From the NCBI RefSeq assembly GCF_042683405.1, contig NZ_JBHUJS010000011.1, positions 62,001 through 126,000 of the forward strand: 64,000 bases of DNA. The letters are read 5' to 3'. The translations under genes were made by a program, and so were the position numbers. The stretch is from Telluria sp042683405 (lineage in GTDB: Bacteria > Pseudomonadota > Gammaproteobacteria > Burkholderiales > Burkholderiaceae_D). The notes beneath the pieces are model-generated. The model saw nothing but the letters and a program-made list of their open reading frames with translations. It searched no databases and had not been told where the DNA came from. Below, piece after piece: positions 24,997 to 33,112 of the stretch (position 1 is the first letter of the stretch; the number at the start of each line of letters is the position of its first letter).

Positions 24997-25914
24997 TCAA
25001 GCGTAGCGGGCGGGGAGGGCATTGTGGATGCAGGTGGCTGCGACAGCGGCCTGTCCGGTGGCGACGGCGATCTGGTTCAGGCCGCGCACGACGTCGCCCA
25101 CTGCAAACAGTCCCGGCACCGTGGTCTGCTGCTTGTGGTCCACGAGCAGCTTCTCGCAGTCGGTCACCTCGGCGCCAAGCGATACCGCCAGGGTTGAGCG
25201 GGCGGTCTCCCCCAGCATGGGGTACACCACGTCGAACTGGAATTCCTCGCCATCGGCCGTGTGCACGACTGGCTTCATATCGTCGGTGAGGGTAACGCAG
25301 ACGCAGGGCGAGGCAATGTGCCGCACCTGTCCGGCCTGCAGGCGCTCGCGGTCGGTATCGGAATATTCGGATTGCTTCTCACGGTCGAACAGCGTGACGT
25401 GCTCGCAGTAGGTGCGGAGGAACAGCGCATGATTGACGGGCTTTTGTTCGCACGCGAGCACGCCCACCTTTTTTCCCTTGACGTCGTAGCCATCGCATAC
25501 CGGGCATAAACGGATCGCGCCGCAGGCGACGGCTTCGTGCCAGCGCTCCATTGGCATGCCGCCATCGATGACGCCCGATGCCAGCAGGACTGTGCGGGCG
25601 CGCACTTCGCCGATGCTGGTACGGGCCACGAAACACAGGTCCCCGGACCGGGTCAGTTCGAGCACCTCGCCATCGTGCACTTCGCCGCCGTAATGGCGCA
25701 GTTGCGTGCGCATGCGCTCGAGCAGTTCGGCGCCGTTTACGCCGTCGGGAAAGCCGGGGTAGTTGTGGCTGACCGGGATCAACGAGAGGCGGCTGTGGCC
25801 CTTGTCGATCACGGCAACCGAGCGGCGGAAACGGCGCAAGTAGGTGGCGGCCGTCAGGCCGCCAGGTCCCCCGCCCACGATGAGCACGTCGTAAAGTTCG
25901 TCATTGAGCGCCAT
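24997..25914 (-). CDS. Thioredoxin reductase-like FAD/NAD(P) oxidoreductase
   Basis: The product (about 305 residues) has the FAD motif VGGGPGGLTAATYLRRF at the N-terminus, a redox-type CPVCD motif near residue 140 and the second FAD motif GLFAVGDVVRGLNQIAVATG near the end. This is the thioredoxin-reductase fold with a CxxC placed as in TrxB, but overall it resembles the group of TrxR-like proteins of unknown partner. An upstream in-frame ATG at 25950 would add 12 residues; neither has a strong SD, and I prefer 25914 because the FAD motif then sits at the usual distance. It follows the CDF gene on the same strand and may share its transcript. Confidence 0.88.
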   Translation of the reverse strand: MALNDELYDVLIVGGGPGGLTAATYLRRFRRSVAVIDKGHSRLSLIPVSHNYPGFPDGVNGAELLERMRTQLRHYGGEVHDGEVLELTRSGDLCFVARTSIGEVRARTVLLASGVIDGGMPMERWHEAVACGAIRLCPVCDGYDVKGKKVGVLACEQKPVNHALFLRTYCEHVTLFDREKQSEYSDTDRERLQAGQVRHIASPCVCVTLTDDMKPVVHTADGEEFQFDVVYPMLGETARSTLAVSLGAEVTDCEKLLVDHKQQTTVPGLFAVGDVVRGLNQIAVATGQAAVAATCIHNALPARYA

Positions 25915-26026
25915 GATGCAATGGTGCTGCACCAGGGCAAGGGTTGCCATCGGCGTGCCGGCCTTGTTGCAGTGGGATGTGGACTACAACGGCGCGCAGG
26001 CGATGCGCCCGGCAGCCGGTAAGGCG

Positions 26027-26938
26027 TTAGCGAAGTTCCGGCTGGAGGGTGATGTGGTCGATGCCGTGCTTTTCCAGCAGCATGGCCTTGACCTGGCCAA
26101 GGATGCCCGGCCAGTCCGACAGTTCGGCAATGTGCAGGTGCCCGATCAGCGCCGGCTGGCCGGGCGACATGTCCCACACATGCAGGTCGTGCACGCCCAG
26201 CACGCCCGGAACCTGCGCCAGGTCGGCGCCTACCTGCACGTAGTCGATGTGGTGGGGCACGCCCTCCATCAGGAAGTGGTAGGCGTCGCGCAGCACGCTG
26301 AAGGTCGAGCGCAGGATCAGCAGGCAGACCAGCACCGACAGCAGCGGGTCGGCCTGGTACCAGCCGGTGAAATAGATGATGCCGCCGGCCAGCAGCGCCG
26401 CCACCGAGCCGAGCAGGTCGCCCATCACATGGATCAGCGCGGCGCGCGTGTTCACATTGTCCTTGTCGCGCGAGAGGAACCATGCCACCGAAATATTGAT
26501 GACCATGCCGATCACCGCCACCACCGTGACGGTCGCACCGGCCACCGGGGTCGGGTGGGTCAGCCGCTGGAACGCTTCCCAGCCGATCCACGCGACCAGG
26601 GCCAGCATGGCCAGCGCGTTGACGAACGCGGCCAGCGCTTCGGCGCGCACCAGTCCGAACGAATGCTTGGCCGACGGCGGGCGGCGCGCGATCACCTGTG
26701 CCATCAGGGCCAGGCCGAGCGCCGCAGCGTCGGTCACCATGTGGCCGGCGTCAGAGATCAGCGCGAGCGAGTTGGCCAGGAAGCCGGCGATGACTTCGAC
26801 CACCGCGAACAGCAGCGTGAGCCCGAGCGCCCACGCCAGCACGCCCGGCCTGCCGCCTTCGAGCGTGTGTAGGTGGGCGGCGTCGCCGTCGCCGTGCGCA
26901 TGCAAGTGTGCCGAAGAGTGGTGGTGGTGGCCTGCCAT
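26027..26938 (-). CDS. Cation diffusion facilitator (CzcD/ZitB type) exporter
   Basis: The 303-residue membrane protein has six predicted helices, a His-rich cytoplasmic N-terminus (HHHHSSAHLHAHGDGD) and the two metal-site motifs of the CDF family: ISDAGHMVTDA in helix 2 and IHVMGDLLGS in helix 5. The cytoplasmic C-terminal domain follows (VHDLHVWDMSPGQPALIGHL). It most likely exports zinc, possibly also cobalt or cadmium, in exchange for protons. The start follows a region shared with the tRNA promoter. No metal regulator gene is adjacent. Confidence 0.93.
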   Translation of the reverse strand: MAGHHHHSSAHLHAHGDGDAAHLHTLEGGRPGVLAWALGLTLLFAVVEVIAGFLANSLALISDAGHMVTDAAALGLALMAQVIARRPPSAKHSFGLVRAEALAAFVNALAMLALVAWIGWEAFQRLTHPTPVAGATVTVVAVIGMVINISVAWFLSRDKDNVNTRAALIHVMGDLLGSVAALLAGGIIYFTGWYQADPLLSVLVCLLILRSTFSVLRDAYHFLMEGVPHHIDYVQVGADLAQVPGVLGVHDLHVWDMSPGQPALIGHLHIAELSDWPGILGQVKAMLLEKHGIDHITLQPELR

Positions 26939-27034
26939 GGATGTTTCGATAATATGAGAGTGGCGAAAGTGTAATCGAAACAGGCATTCCGTTCCTGCTT
27001 TGGCATCGTTTTGATTCCGCTCGAAAAAAGACCC

Positions 27035-27063
27035 TTGTCATGGGCGGAATGAGTCTCTATAAT
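27035..27063 (+). promoter_or_regulatory. Promoter of tRNA-Val
   Basis: TTGTCA (27035-27040), 17-base spacer, TATAAT (27058-27063). The expected start is about 7 bases past the -10 box, a few bases before the mature tRNA 5' end at 27074. Confidence 0.85.
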
Positions 27064-27073
27064 GCTGGGCATC

Positions 27074-27150
27074 GGGCGGTTAGTTCAGCTGGTTAGAATA
27101 CTTGGTCGACATCCAAGGGGTCGCAGATTCGAATTCTGCACCGCCCACCA
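27074..27150 (+). tRNA. tRNA-Val (GAC)
   Basis: The 77-base cloverleaf has acceptor stem GGGCGGT/ACCGCCC, D-arm with GGTTAG, anticodon stem CTTGG/CCAAG and T-arm CAGATTCGAATTCTG, and CCA is encoded. The anticodon loop is TCGACAT, giving anticodon GAC (27108-27110). The base before the anticodon (position 33) is C instead of the nearly universal U. Confidence 0.93.
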
Positions 27151-27264
27151 GTACACAGTAAGAGCGAGAAAGGCACCACGGTTATGACACCGCGAACTAC
27201 AACGCAGTTGTGGGAGCGACGCTAGTCGGCGGTGGGTCTTCTTTGGCTGTTACAAAAGAGAGAA

Positions 27265-27289
27265 AGCGCGGCTAGTCCGCGTTTTTTTT
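27265..27289 (+). terminator. Terminator between tRNA-Val and thrS
   Basis: CGCGG CTAGT CCGCG followed by eight T (27282-27289). It would end the tRNA transcript, or act as an attenuator in a longer thrS leader. No leader peptide rich in Thr codons is apparent. Confidence 0.75.
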
Positions 27290-27337
27290 CGTCCATACAT
27301 TCCGCATCCAATCCAAGCAGTACAACCGGAGAACACT

Positions 27338-29245
27338 ATGTTGAAAGTCCGACTCCCCGATGGTTCCGAGCGCCCGTTCGAAGGCCCGGTCACTGTCGCG
27401 CAGGTAGCTGCCAGCATCGGCACCGGCCTGGCCAAGGCTGCCCTGGCGGGCAAGGTCGACGGCAAGGTCGTCGACACCTCCTTCCTGATCGAGAAGGATT
27501 CCGACCTGGCGATCATCACCGACAAGGACCCCGAGGGCCTGGACGTGATCCGCCACTCGACCGCGCACCTGCTGGCGTACGCGGTCAAGGAACTGTTCCC
27601 GGATGCGCAGGTGACGATCGGCCCGGTGATCGAAAACGGCTTCTACTACGACTTCTCGTACAAGCGCCCGTTCACGCCGGAAGACCTGGCCGCGATCGAA
27701 AAGAAGATGACCGAGCTGGCCAAGAAGGACGAGCCGGTCACGCGCAAGGTGCTGCCGCGCGACGAGGCGGTGGCGTACTTCAAATCCATCAACGAACACT
27801 ACAAGGCCGAGATCATCGCGTCGATCCCGGCAGGCGAAGACGTGTCGCTGTACAGCGAAGGCGGCTTCACGGACCTGTGCCGCGGCCCGCACGTGCCGTC
27901 GACCGGCAAGATCAAGGTATTCAAGCTGATGAAGCTGGCCGGCGCCTACTGGCGCGGCGACTCGAAGAACGAGATGCTGCAGCGCGTGTACGGCACCGCC
28001 TGGACCAAGAAGGAAGACCAGGAGCAGTACCTGCACATGCTGGAGGAGGCGGAAAAGCGCGACCACCGCAAGCTGGGCAAGCAGCTGGACCTGTTCCACT
28101 TCCAGGATGAAGCGCCGGGCCTGATTTTCTGGCACCCGAAGGGCTGGACCATCTGGCAGCAGGTGGAGCAGTACATGCGCCACAAATACCAGGTCAACGG
28201 CTACCAGGAAGTGAAAGCGCCGCAGATCCTCGACCGCACGCTGTGGGAGAAGACCGGCCACTGGGAGAACTACCGCGAGAACATGTTCTCGACCGAGTCT
28301 GAGAACCGTTCGTACGCGCTCAAGCCGATGAACTGCCCGGGCCATGTCCAGATCTACAACAGCGGCATGAAGAGCTACCGCGACCTGCCGCTGCGCTACG
28401 GCGAATTCGGCCAGTGCCACCGCAACGAGCCGTCCGGCGCGCTGCACGGTGTGATGCGCGTGCGCGGATTCACCCAGGACGACGGCCACATCTTCTGCAC
28501 CGAAGAGCAGATCGAGCCGGAAGTGACCGCCTTCCACGCGCAGGCGATGGAGGTGTACACCGACTTCGGCTTCGAGAACATCGACGTCAAGATCGCGCTG
28601 CGTCCAGACAACCGCATCGGTTCCGACGAAGTCTGGGATACCGCCGAAGAGGCGCTGCGTTCGGCGCTGCGCGCGTGCGGCGTGAGCTGGACCGAGCTGC
28701 CGGGCGAGGGCGCGTTCTACGGCCCGAAGATCGAGTACCACCTGAAGGACAGCCTTGGCCGTCCATGGCAGGTCGGCACGATGCAGGTCGACTTCTCGAT
28801 GCCGGGCCGCCTCGGCGCCGAGTACGTGGCCGACGACAACACCCGCAAGGTGCCGGTCATGCTGCACCGCGCGATCGTCGGTTCGCTGGAGCGCTTCATC
28901 GGCATCCTGATCGAGAACTACGCCGGCGCCATGCCGCTGTGGCTGGCGCCAGTCCAGGTTTCGGTCCTGAATATCTCCGACGCCCAGGCCGATTACGTCA
29001 AGGATGTGACGGAGCGCCTGCGCAAGGCCGGCTTCCGCGTTCAGGCTGATTTGCGGAACGAGAAGATAACCTATAAAATACGCGAGCATTCCGTCCAAAA
29101 GTTGCCATATATTCTAGTTATCGGTGACAAGGAGCGGGACGCCAACACTGTGGCCGTGCGAGCCCGTGGCAATGTCGACCTCGGCGTCATGTCGGTCGAT
29201 GCACTGCTGGAACGACTCCGTTCGGAGCTCGAAACCAAGGCGTGA
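27338..29245 (+). CDS. thrS: Threonyl-tRNA synthetase
   Basis: The 635-residue class II synthetase charges tRNA-Thr. Domains in order: TGS (about 1-61), the editing domain (about 62-240, with HSTAHLLAYAVKELFP at the start), the catalytic core with MNCPGH (zinc-binding Cys), motif 2 around RNEPSGALHGVMRVRGFTQD and motif 3 in MLHRAIVGSLERFIG, then the anticodon-binding domain (from about 540). Length is normal. A CCGGAGAACACT SD region precedes the ATG. It opens the usual thrS-infC translation block, whose next gene starts 43 bp after the stop. Confidence 0.98.
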   Translation: MLKVRLPDGSERPFEGPVTVAQVAASIGTGLAKAALAGKVDGKVVDTSFLIEKDSDLAIITDKDPEGLDVIRHSTAHLLAYAVKELFPDAQVTIGPVIENGFYYDFSYKRPFTPEDLAAIEKKMTELAKKDEPVTRKVLPRDEAVAYFKSINEHYKAEIIASIPAGEDVSLYSEGGFTDLCRGPHVPSTGKIKVFKLMKLAGAYWRGDSKNEMLQRVYGTAWTKKEDQEQYLHMLEEAEKRDHRKLGKQLDLFHFQDEAPGLIFWHPKGWTIWQQVEQYMRHKYQVNGYQEVKAPQILDRTLWEKTGHWENYRENMFSTESENRSYALKPMNCPGHVQIYNSGMKSYRDLPLRYGEFGQCHRNEPSGALHGVMRVRGFTQDDGHIFCTEEQIEPEVTAFHAQAMEVYTDFGFENIDVKIALRPDNRIGSDEVWDTAEEALRSALRACGVSWTELPGEGAFYGPKIEYHLKDSLGRPWQVGTMQVDFSMPGRLGAEYVADDNTRKVPVMLHRAIVGSLERFIGILIENYAGAMPLWLAPVQVSVLNISDAQADYVKDVTERLRKAGFRVQADLRNEKITYKIREHSVQKLPYILVIGDKERDANTVAVRARGNVDLGVMSVDALLERLRSELETKA

Positions 29246-29288
29246 TATCCTCGCACCGGTAATCATTAAGACTTTTAAAGGAATAACC

Positions 29289-29813
29289 ATAGCTACTGAT
29301 AAGTCGCAACATCGCATCAATGGCGAGATCACTGCCCCCGAAATGCGTTTGAATGGGGTGGACAATGAACCGCTGGGGATCGTGAGCCTTGCCGAAGCGT
29401 TCCGCCTGGCCGAGGAAGCCAACGTGGACCTGGTGGAGATCGCGCCAAACGCGAATCCGCCTGTTTGCCGCCTGATGGACTACGGCAAATTCAAGTATTC
29501 GGAGCAGAAGAAGGCCCACGAAGCCAAGTTGAAGCAGAAAATCATCGCCGTGAAGGAAGTCAAGTTCCGTCCGGGCACCGATGATGGTGACTACAACATC
29601 AAGCTGCGCAACCTGATCAAATTCCTGGAAGAGGGTGACAAGACCAAGATCACCCTGCGCTTCCGCGGACGCGAGATGGCGCACCAGGACATTGGTTTCC
29701 GCATGCTGGAGCGACTGAAAGCCGACCTCGAGCCGCATGGCCAGGTCGAACAGTTCCCGAAGATGGAAGGCCGCCAGATGATCATGGTCATCGCGCCGAA
29801 GAAAAAGAAGTAA
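29289..29813 (+). CDS. infC: Translation initiation factor IF-3 with AUA start
   Basis: IF-3 binds the 30S subunit and checks start-codon pairing. The start is placed at ATA (29289), five bases after AAAGGAAT: this gives the expected N-terminus (M)ATDKSQHRINGEI and 174 residues. There is no in-frame ATG at the expected place; a longer frame from 29124 overlaps thrS and has no family match there. Non-AUG starts are a known hallmark of infC and allow feedback control, because IF-3 rejects such codons. N-domain (about 10-85) and C-domain (about 90-170, KFRPGTDDGDYNIKLRNL) are complete. A terminator follows at once, separating it from rpmI. Confidence 0.95.
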   Translation: MATDKSQHRINGEITAPEMRLNGVDNEPLGIVSLAEAFRLAEEANVDLVEIAPNANPPVCRLMDYGKFKYSEQKKAHEAKLKQKIIAVKEVKFRPGTDDGDYNIKLRNLIKFLEEGDKTKITLRFRGREMAHQDIGFRMLERLKADLEPHGQVEQFPKMEGRQMIMVIAPKKKK

Positions 29814-29831
29814 TCCGCTCTGCGGAAGCAG

Positions 29832-29862
29832 AAAGGCAGGCTGCATAGCCTGCCTTTTTCTT
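29832..29862 (+). terminator. Terminator after infC
   Basis: AAAGGCAGGCT GCAT AGCCTGCCTTT gives an 11-bp stem with a four-base loop and a following T-rich run (TTTTTCTTTTT). It starts 19 bp past the infC stop and ends the thrS-infC transcript. Confidence 0.92.
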
Positions 29863-29871
29863 TTTGTGGCG

Positions 29872-30144
29872 TCAGTGGGCTGTGGCCGGACTGATGACGG
29901 CGGTGATGGGAGTGATTTTATCGGCTGGGAAGCCGGTTTTCACCGAGTGCTGCCGGATCAACTCCTCGCTGGGCGCCTCGTACACGCAGTAGATCTTGTC
30001 GCCGGCGACGTAGCTGTGATCCCACTTGATGTCCGGACCGAGTTCCGCCAGGACGGCATTGGATTGCCGTGACGCCTCCCTCAGCTGGTCCGCAGTCATC
30101 TTCCCGGCACCATCGATTCCTCTCTCGATCAAGTATTGTGGCAT
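29872..30144 (-). CDS. DUF4242 protein
   Basis: The start at 30144 has a good SD (GAGGAG, 7 bases away) and gives the family start MPQYLIERGIDG; longer frames lack this support. The 90-residue protein matches DUF4242 (SCO4226-like), a small ferredoxin-like fold, some members of which bind nickel. Conserved parts are the AELGPDIKWDHSYVAGDKIY and CVYEAPSEELIRQHS stretches. The role is unknown. It sits in reverse orientation in the insertion between infC and rpmI, with normal GC content. Confidence 0.85.
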   Translation of the reverse strand: MPQYLIERGIDGAGKMTADQLREASRQSNAVLAELGPDIKWDHSYVAGDKIYCVYEAPSEELIRQHSVKTGFPADKITPITAVISPATAH

Positions 30145-30557
30145 GTCGATTCTCCTCGGGTAAATCGCCGCTATGGAGTGGGAAGTCGTGGACGCGGCGG
30201 TTTTCGCACGGCGCCTGCCAGTGTACGCCCATGCGTGTTGCGCACGCGTCCAGTGCCGGCGCGGCGTGCGCCGGGGTGTTGTAACTTCTGGTGCTCTTCT
30301 GTCAGTGAAGATTATTTGCCTAGCATGGTTACCTTGCAAATATTCTTTACATCACCTCGCCCATCTCCCGGTGGTCTTCCAATTGCACAGAAGGGGTTCC
30401 GACATGAAACTGAGCCATCGACCTACCTTTAAAGCGTGAAATCGACAAGCGTCGGCCTCTTCGTTTCTTGAGTATTGCCTCTTCAAAGACGGGAAAGCAT
30501 CCCGAATGCCACGAACAGCCGCCAGGATACGTTTTCCTTGATGCAGCCTCTCATCCA
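30145..30557. other. Intergenic stretch without clear gene
   Basis: About 410 bp with visibly lower GC after 30290. Open frames here are short and lack SD sites or family features. One 68-codon minus-strand frame (30352-30558) starts by overlapping the stop of the gene at 30558 (TGATG); it is too weak to call. I see no hairpin-plus-T terminator. Confidence 0.4.
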
Positions 30558-30971
30558 TCAGTCCGGCGCGACGCTAGAGATTGATGTGACCTTCTCCTGC
30601 TCAAAGGAAATCACTAATCCTTTCTGTTCGTAGATTGCCGAGACCTGTACCGAGCCATCGTCATACAGGACGGGTTCGTCCCATTTGTCGGGAACTCCAA
30701 GAATTCGAACGAGTTCGCCTTCGCTGCACCCGATCAGGTTGATGTTGTTCAGAATACAGTTAGCATGACAAGTAAAGTGAATTACCTTGTCATCTTTCAC
30801 ATAGCATGTACTGTCTGGATCCCGCGCAAAAGCGCGTGCGTCCGAAAACTCATCATAGAGTGCAGGAATTTCAGAGTAACCCAAAGCTAAAAGATCGGTA
30901 ACGCCCATGCCGAAATGTACGTCATTCACGCCCTCTCCGATCTTTATGATGTGCACCCACTCTATTTCCAA
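30558..30971 (-). CDS. Unknown protein, possible immunity protein
   Basis: This 137-residue acidic, soluble protein has no family I can name. Its start is a TTG at 30971 preceded by AAGGGAGAA at good spacing; the start overlaps the last ten bases of the upstream fragment (TTGGAAATAG). It contains two GxG-type turns and the stretch DVHFGMGVTDLLALGYSE, with no signal peptide or membrane helix. Base composition is lower in GC than the surrounding translation genes. Small acidic protein, tight coupling to a basic C-terminal fragment and odd composition fit an immunity gene after a polymorphic toxin end. That is inference only. Confidence 0.6.
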   Translation of the reverse strand: MEIEWVHIIKIGEGVNDVHFGMGVTDLLALGYSEIPALYDEFSDARAFARDPDSTCYVKDDKVIHFTCHANCILNNINLIGCSEGELVRILGVPDKWDEPVLYDDGSVQVSAIYEQKGLVISFEQEKVTSISSVAPD

Positions 30972-31213
30972 TGCGGTTCTCCCTTCGCCTTCTTCTGCGC
31001 GATCTCCCTAATAAGCCGTATCTTATCCTCAATCAATTTTTTATTCTTTTTTGGATGTCTGGCCGCCGAGTCGGACCAGATCTGGCCGGAATTGCTGGGG
31101 TCGCTGCGCGGCGTCGCCGATGAATATTTGCCGGAATGCGTCAAAATGCAAATTATATTTGTTTGCTTATTTTTCCAGTTCGCGCGCTCCATGTATCCGG
31201 ACGCCACACGCAC
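30962..31213 (-). pseudogene. Possible toxin C-terminal fragment
   Basis: An open frame reads from a GTG near 31213 to a TAG at 30962. Its last 50 or so residues (IWSDSAARHPKKNKK and LIEDKIRLIREIAQKKAKGE) are basic and helical, like the end of a secreted Rhs- or CDI-type toxin, whereas the upstream part runs into the rpmI promoter region and looks non-coding. There is no SD for the GTG. The likely reading is a remnant of a larger gene whose 5' part is lost, with its coupled partner still intact downstream. It could also be a chance open frame. Confidence 0.4.
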
Positions 31214-31239
31214 GGCCCCTTCGCCGCCTGACCGGCGAG

Positions 31240-31270
31240 TTAACGCACGGCGGGGCTTTTGTGGTACACT
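31240..31270 (+). promoter_or_regulatory. Putative promoter for rpmI-rplT
   Basis: TTAACG (31240-31245) and TACACT (31265-31270) with a 19-base spacer; TAACGC would give 18. A promoter is expected here because infC ends with its own terminator. About 115 bases of leader precede rpmI and could hold an L20-binding control site; a small GTCC/GGAC hairpin is near 31368. Confidence 0.5.
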
Positions 31271-31386
31271 CTCCGGCTCTCGTTCTCACAAGGACGGGAT
31301 CTGTGAAAGCAGGCATCTAAGAGCAGCAATGGGCTGCCACCTGCAATCCAGTTCATAATGGAGCTGTCCGCCAGGACAGTAATACT

Positions 31387-31584
31387 ATGCCAAAAATGAA
31401 AACCAAAAGCTCCGCGAAGAAGCGTTTTCGCGTGCGCCCAGGTGGTACCGTTAAATCGGGTATGGCTTTCAAGCGCCACATCCTGACCAAGAAGACCACC
31501 AAAAACAAGCGTCAACTGCGTGGTACCCGTAACATCAATGCGTCCGACGTCACGAGCGTCTACCGCATGATGCCGTCCGCTTAA
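31387..31584 (+). CDS. rpmI: Ribosomal protein bL35
   Basis: This 65-residue, highly basic protein is the large-subunit protein L35, matching in full length (MPKMKTKSSAKKRFRV, then KTTKNKRQLRGTRNI). It is followed by rplT after 25 bp. In most relatives infC lies directly upstream; here about 1.5 kb with terminator and reverse-strand genes comes between. Confidence 0.98.
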   Translation: MPKMKTKSSAKKRFRVRPGGTVKSGMAFKRHILTKKTTKNKRQLRGTRNINASDVTSVYRMMPSA

Positions 31585-31609
31585 TCTCACATAAACTAAA
31601 GGAGCTACA

Positions 31610-31972
31610 ATGCCTCGAGTAAAACGTGGGGTTACTGCACGTGCCCGTCATAAGAAAGTCCTCGACCTTGCAAAAGGTTACCGTGGTCGCCGCAGCCGTG
31701 TCTATCGCGTCGCCAAGCAAGCAGTCATGCGCGCTGGCCAGTACGCATACCGCGACCGCCGCAACAAGAAGCGCGTCTTCCGCGCCCTGTGGATCACCCG
31801 TATCAACGCCGCTACCCGTGAGCATGGCGTGACGTATAGTGCATTCATGAACGGCATGAAGAAAGCCGGTATCGAACTGGATCGTAAGGTCCTGGCCGAT
31901 ATGGCCGTGATGGACAAGCCTGCATTCGCAGCGATTGTCACCGCGGTGAAAGCAAAGCTCGCTTCGATCTAA
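31610..31972 (+). CDS. rplT: Ribosomal protein bL20
   Basis: This 120-residue basic protein is L20, needed early in 50S assembly and often a repressor of its own operon by binding the mRNA. The N-terminal tail (MPRVKRGVTARARHKKVL) and the globular part (IDRKVLADMAV-type segment near residue 95, here ELDRKVLADMAVMDK) are complete. AAAGGAGC is the SD. Stem-loops and a T-run before pheS follow. Confidence 0.98.
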   Translation: MPRVKRGVTARARHKKVLDLAKGYRGRRSRVYRVAKQAVMRAGQYAYRDRRNKKRVFRALWITRINAATREHGVTYSAFMNGMKKAGIELDRKVLADMAVMDKPAFAAIVTAVKAKLASI

Positions 31973-31990
31973 AGCCAGCCAAGCTGTAAT

Positions 31991-32051
31991 GCTGCGCCCC
32001 GGCGCAGCGTGAAAAGAGCGGGACATCGGTGCAGACCTGTGTCCCGTTTTT
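31991..32051 (+). terminator. Hairpin plus terminator/attenuator before pheS
   Basis: A perfect stem GCTGCGCC CC GGCGCAGC (31991-32008) is followed by CGGGACA (32019-32025) pairing with TGTCCCG (32040-32046) and five T (32047-32051). The T-run ends 26 bp before pheS. It may end most rplT transcripts or attenuate pheST; I see no Phe-rich leader peptide. Confidence 0.7.
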
Positions 32052-32076
32052 GATTTCCCAGACTGGAAAAAAAAGC

Positions 32077-33093
32077 ATGAACTCCCTGGAAGAACTCGTC
32101 GTCTCCGCGCAGGCTGATTTCCTCGCCGCCGAAGACGCAGCCGCACTGGAAAACGCCAAGGCCAAGTACCTGGGCAAGACCGGCCAGATCACCGAGCAGA
32201 TGAAGGGCCTGGGCAAGCTCGATCCGGAGCAGCGCAAGCAGCAGGGCGCCCTGATCAACGCGGCCAAGGAGCGCATCGAGTCCGCACTGACCGCGCGCCG
32301 CGACGCGCTGGCGAACGCGCAGCTCGAGCTGCGCCTGAACGCCGAGGCGATCGACGTGACGCTGCCGGGCCGCGGCCGTGCCAAGGGCGGCATCCATCCG
32401 GTGATGCGCAGCTGGGAGCGCGTGGAACAGATCTTCCGTTCGATCGGGTTCGACGTGGCCGACGGCCCCGAGATCGAAACCGACTGGACCAACTTCGGCG
32501 CCCTGAACAGCCCGGAAAACCATCCTGCCCGTTCGATGCAGGACACCTTCTACATCGAGGGCAACGACAGCACCGGCAAGCCGCTGCTGCTGCGCACCCA
32601 CACCAGCCCGATGCAGGTGCGCTATGCGCGCACGCACACGCCGCCGATCAAGGTGATCGCGCCGGGCCGCACCTACCGCGTCGACAGCGACGCCACCCAC
32701 TCGCCGATGTTCCACCAGGTCGAAGGCCTGTGGATCGGCGAGGACATCTCGTTCGCCGACCTGAAAGGCGTGTACCTCAGCTTCGTCAAGGCCTTCTTCG
32801 AGACCGACGACCTGCAGGTGCGCTTCCGTCCGTCCTACTTCCCGTTCACCGAACCGTCGGCCGAGATCGACATCGCGTTCGGCAGCGGCCCGCTCAAGGG
32901 GCGCTGGCTGGAAGTGTCCGGCGCCGGCCAGGTCCACCCGACCGTGGTGAAGAACTTCGGCCTCGATCCGGAAAAATACATCGGCTTCGCGTTCGGCTCC
33001 GGCCTGGAGCGCCTGACGATGCTCCGCTACGGGATCAACGACCTGCGCCTGTTCTACGAAGGCGACCTGCGTTTCCTAAAGCAGTTCAACTAA
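32077..33093 (+). CDS. pheS: Phenylalanyl-tRNA synthetase alpha chain
   Basis: The start at 32077 (MNSLEELVVSAQ) follows GGAAAAAAAAGC; a GTG-started longer frame lies within the terminator stem and is not accepted. The 338-residue chain has the N-terminal coiled-coil (about 1-85) and the class II catalytic core: motif 1 near 112-130, motif 2 FHQVEGLWIGEDI and motif 3 with the GSGLERLTMLRYGI end. With PheT it forms the alpha2-beta2 enzyme that charges tRNA-Phe. pheT starts 20 bp after the stop. Confidence 0.98.
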   Translation: MNSLEELVVSAQADFLAAEDAAALENAKAKYLGKTGQITEQMKGLGKLDPEQRKQQGALINAAKERIESALTARRDALANAQLELRLNAEAIDVTLPGRGRAKGGIHPVMRSWERVEQIFRSIGFDVADGPEIETDWTNFGALNSPENHPARSMQDTFYIEGNDSTGKPLLLRTHTSPMQVRYARTHTPPIKVIAPGRTYRVDSDATHSPMFHQVEGLWIGEDISFADLKGVYLSFVKAFFETDDLQVRFRPSYFPFTEPSAEIDIAFGSGPLKGRWLEVSGAGQVHPTVVKNFGLDPEKYIGFAFGSGLERLTMLRYGINDLRLFYEGDLRFLKQFN

Positions 33094-33112
33094 TTCGAGG
33101 ACAGACAAGACT

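Noticed and set aside
30352..30558. 68-codon minus-strand frame overlapping the stop of the possible immunity gene
   Set aside because: TGATG coupling is suggestive but there is no SD, family match or coding bias.
32029..32076. Possible leader peptide for pheST
   Set aside because: It is in frame with pheS, begins within the terminator stem and has only one Phe codon.
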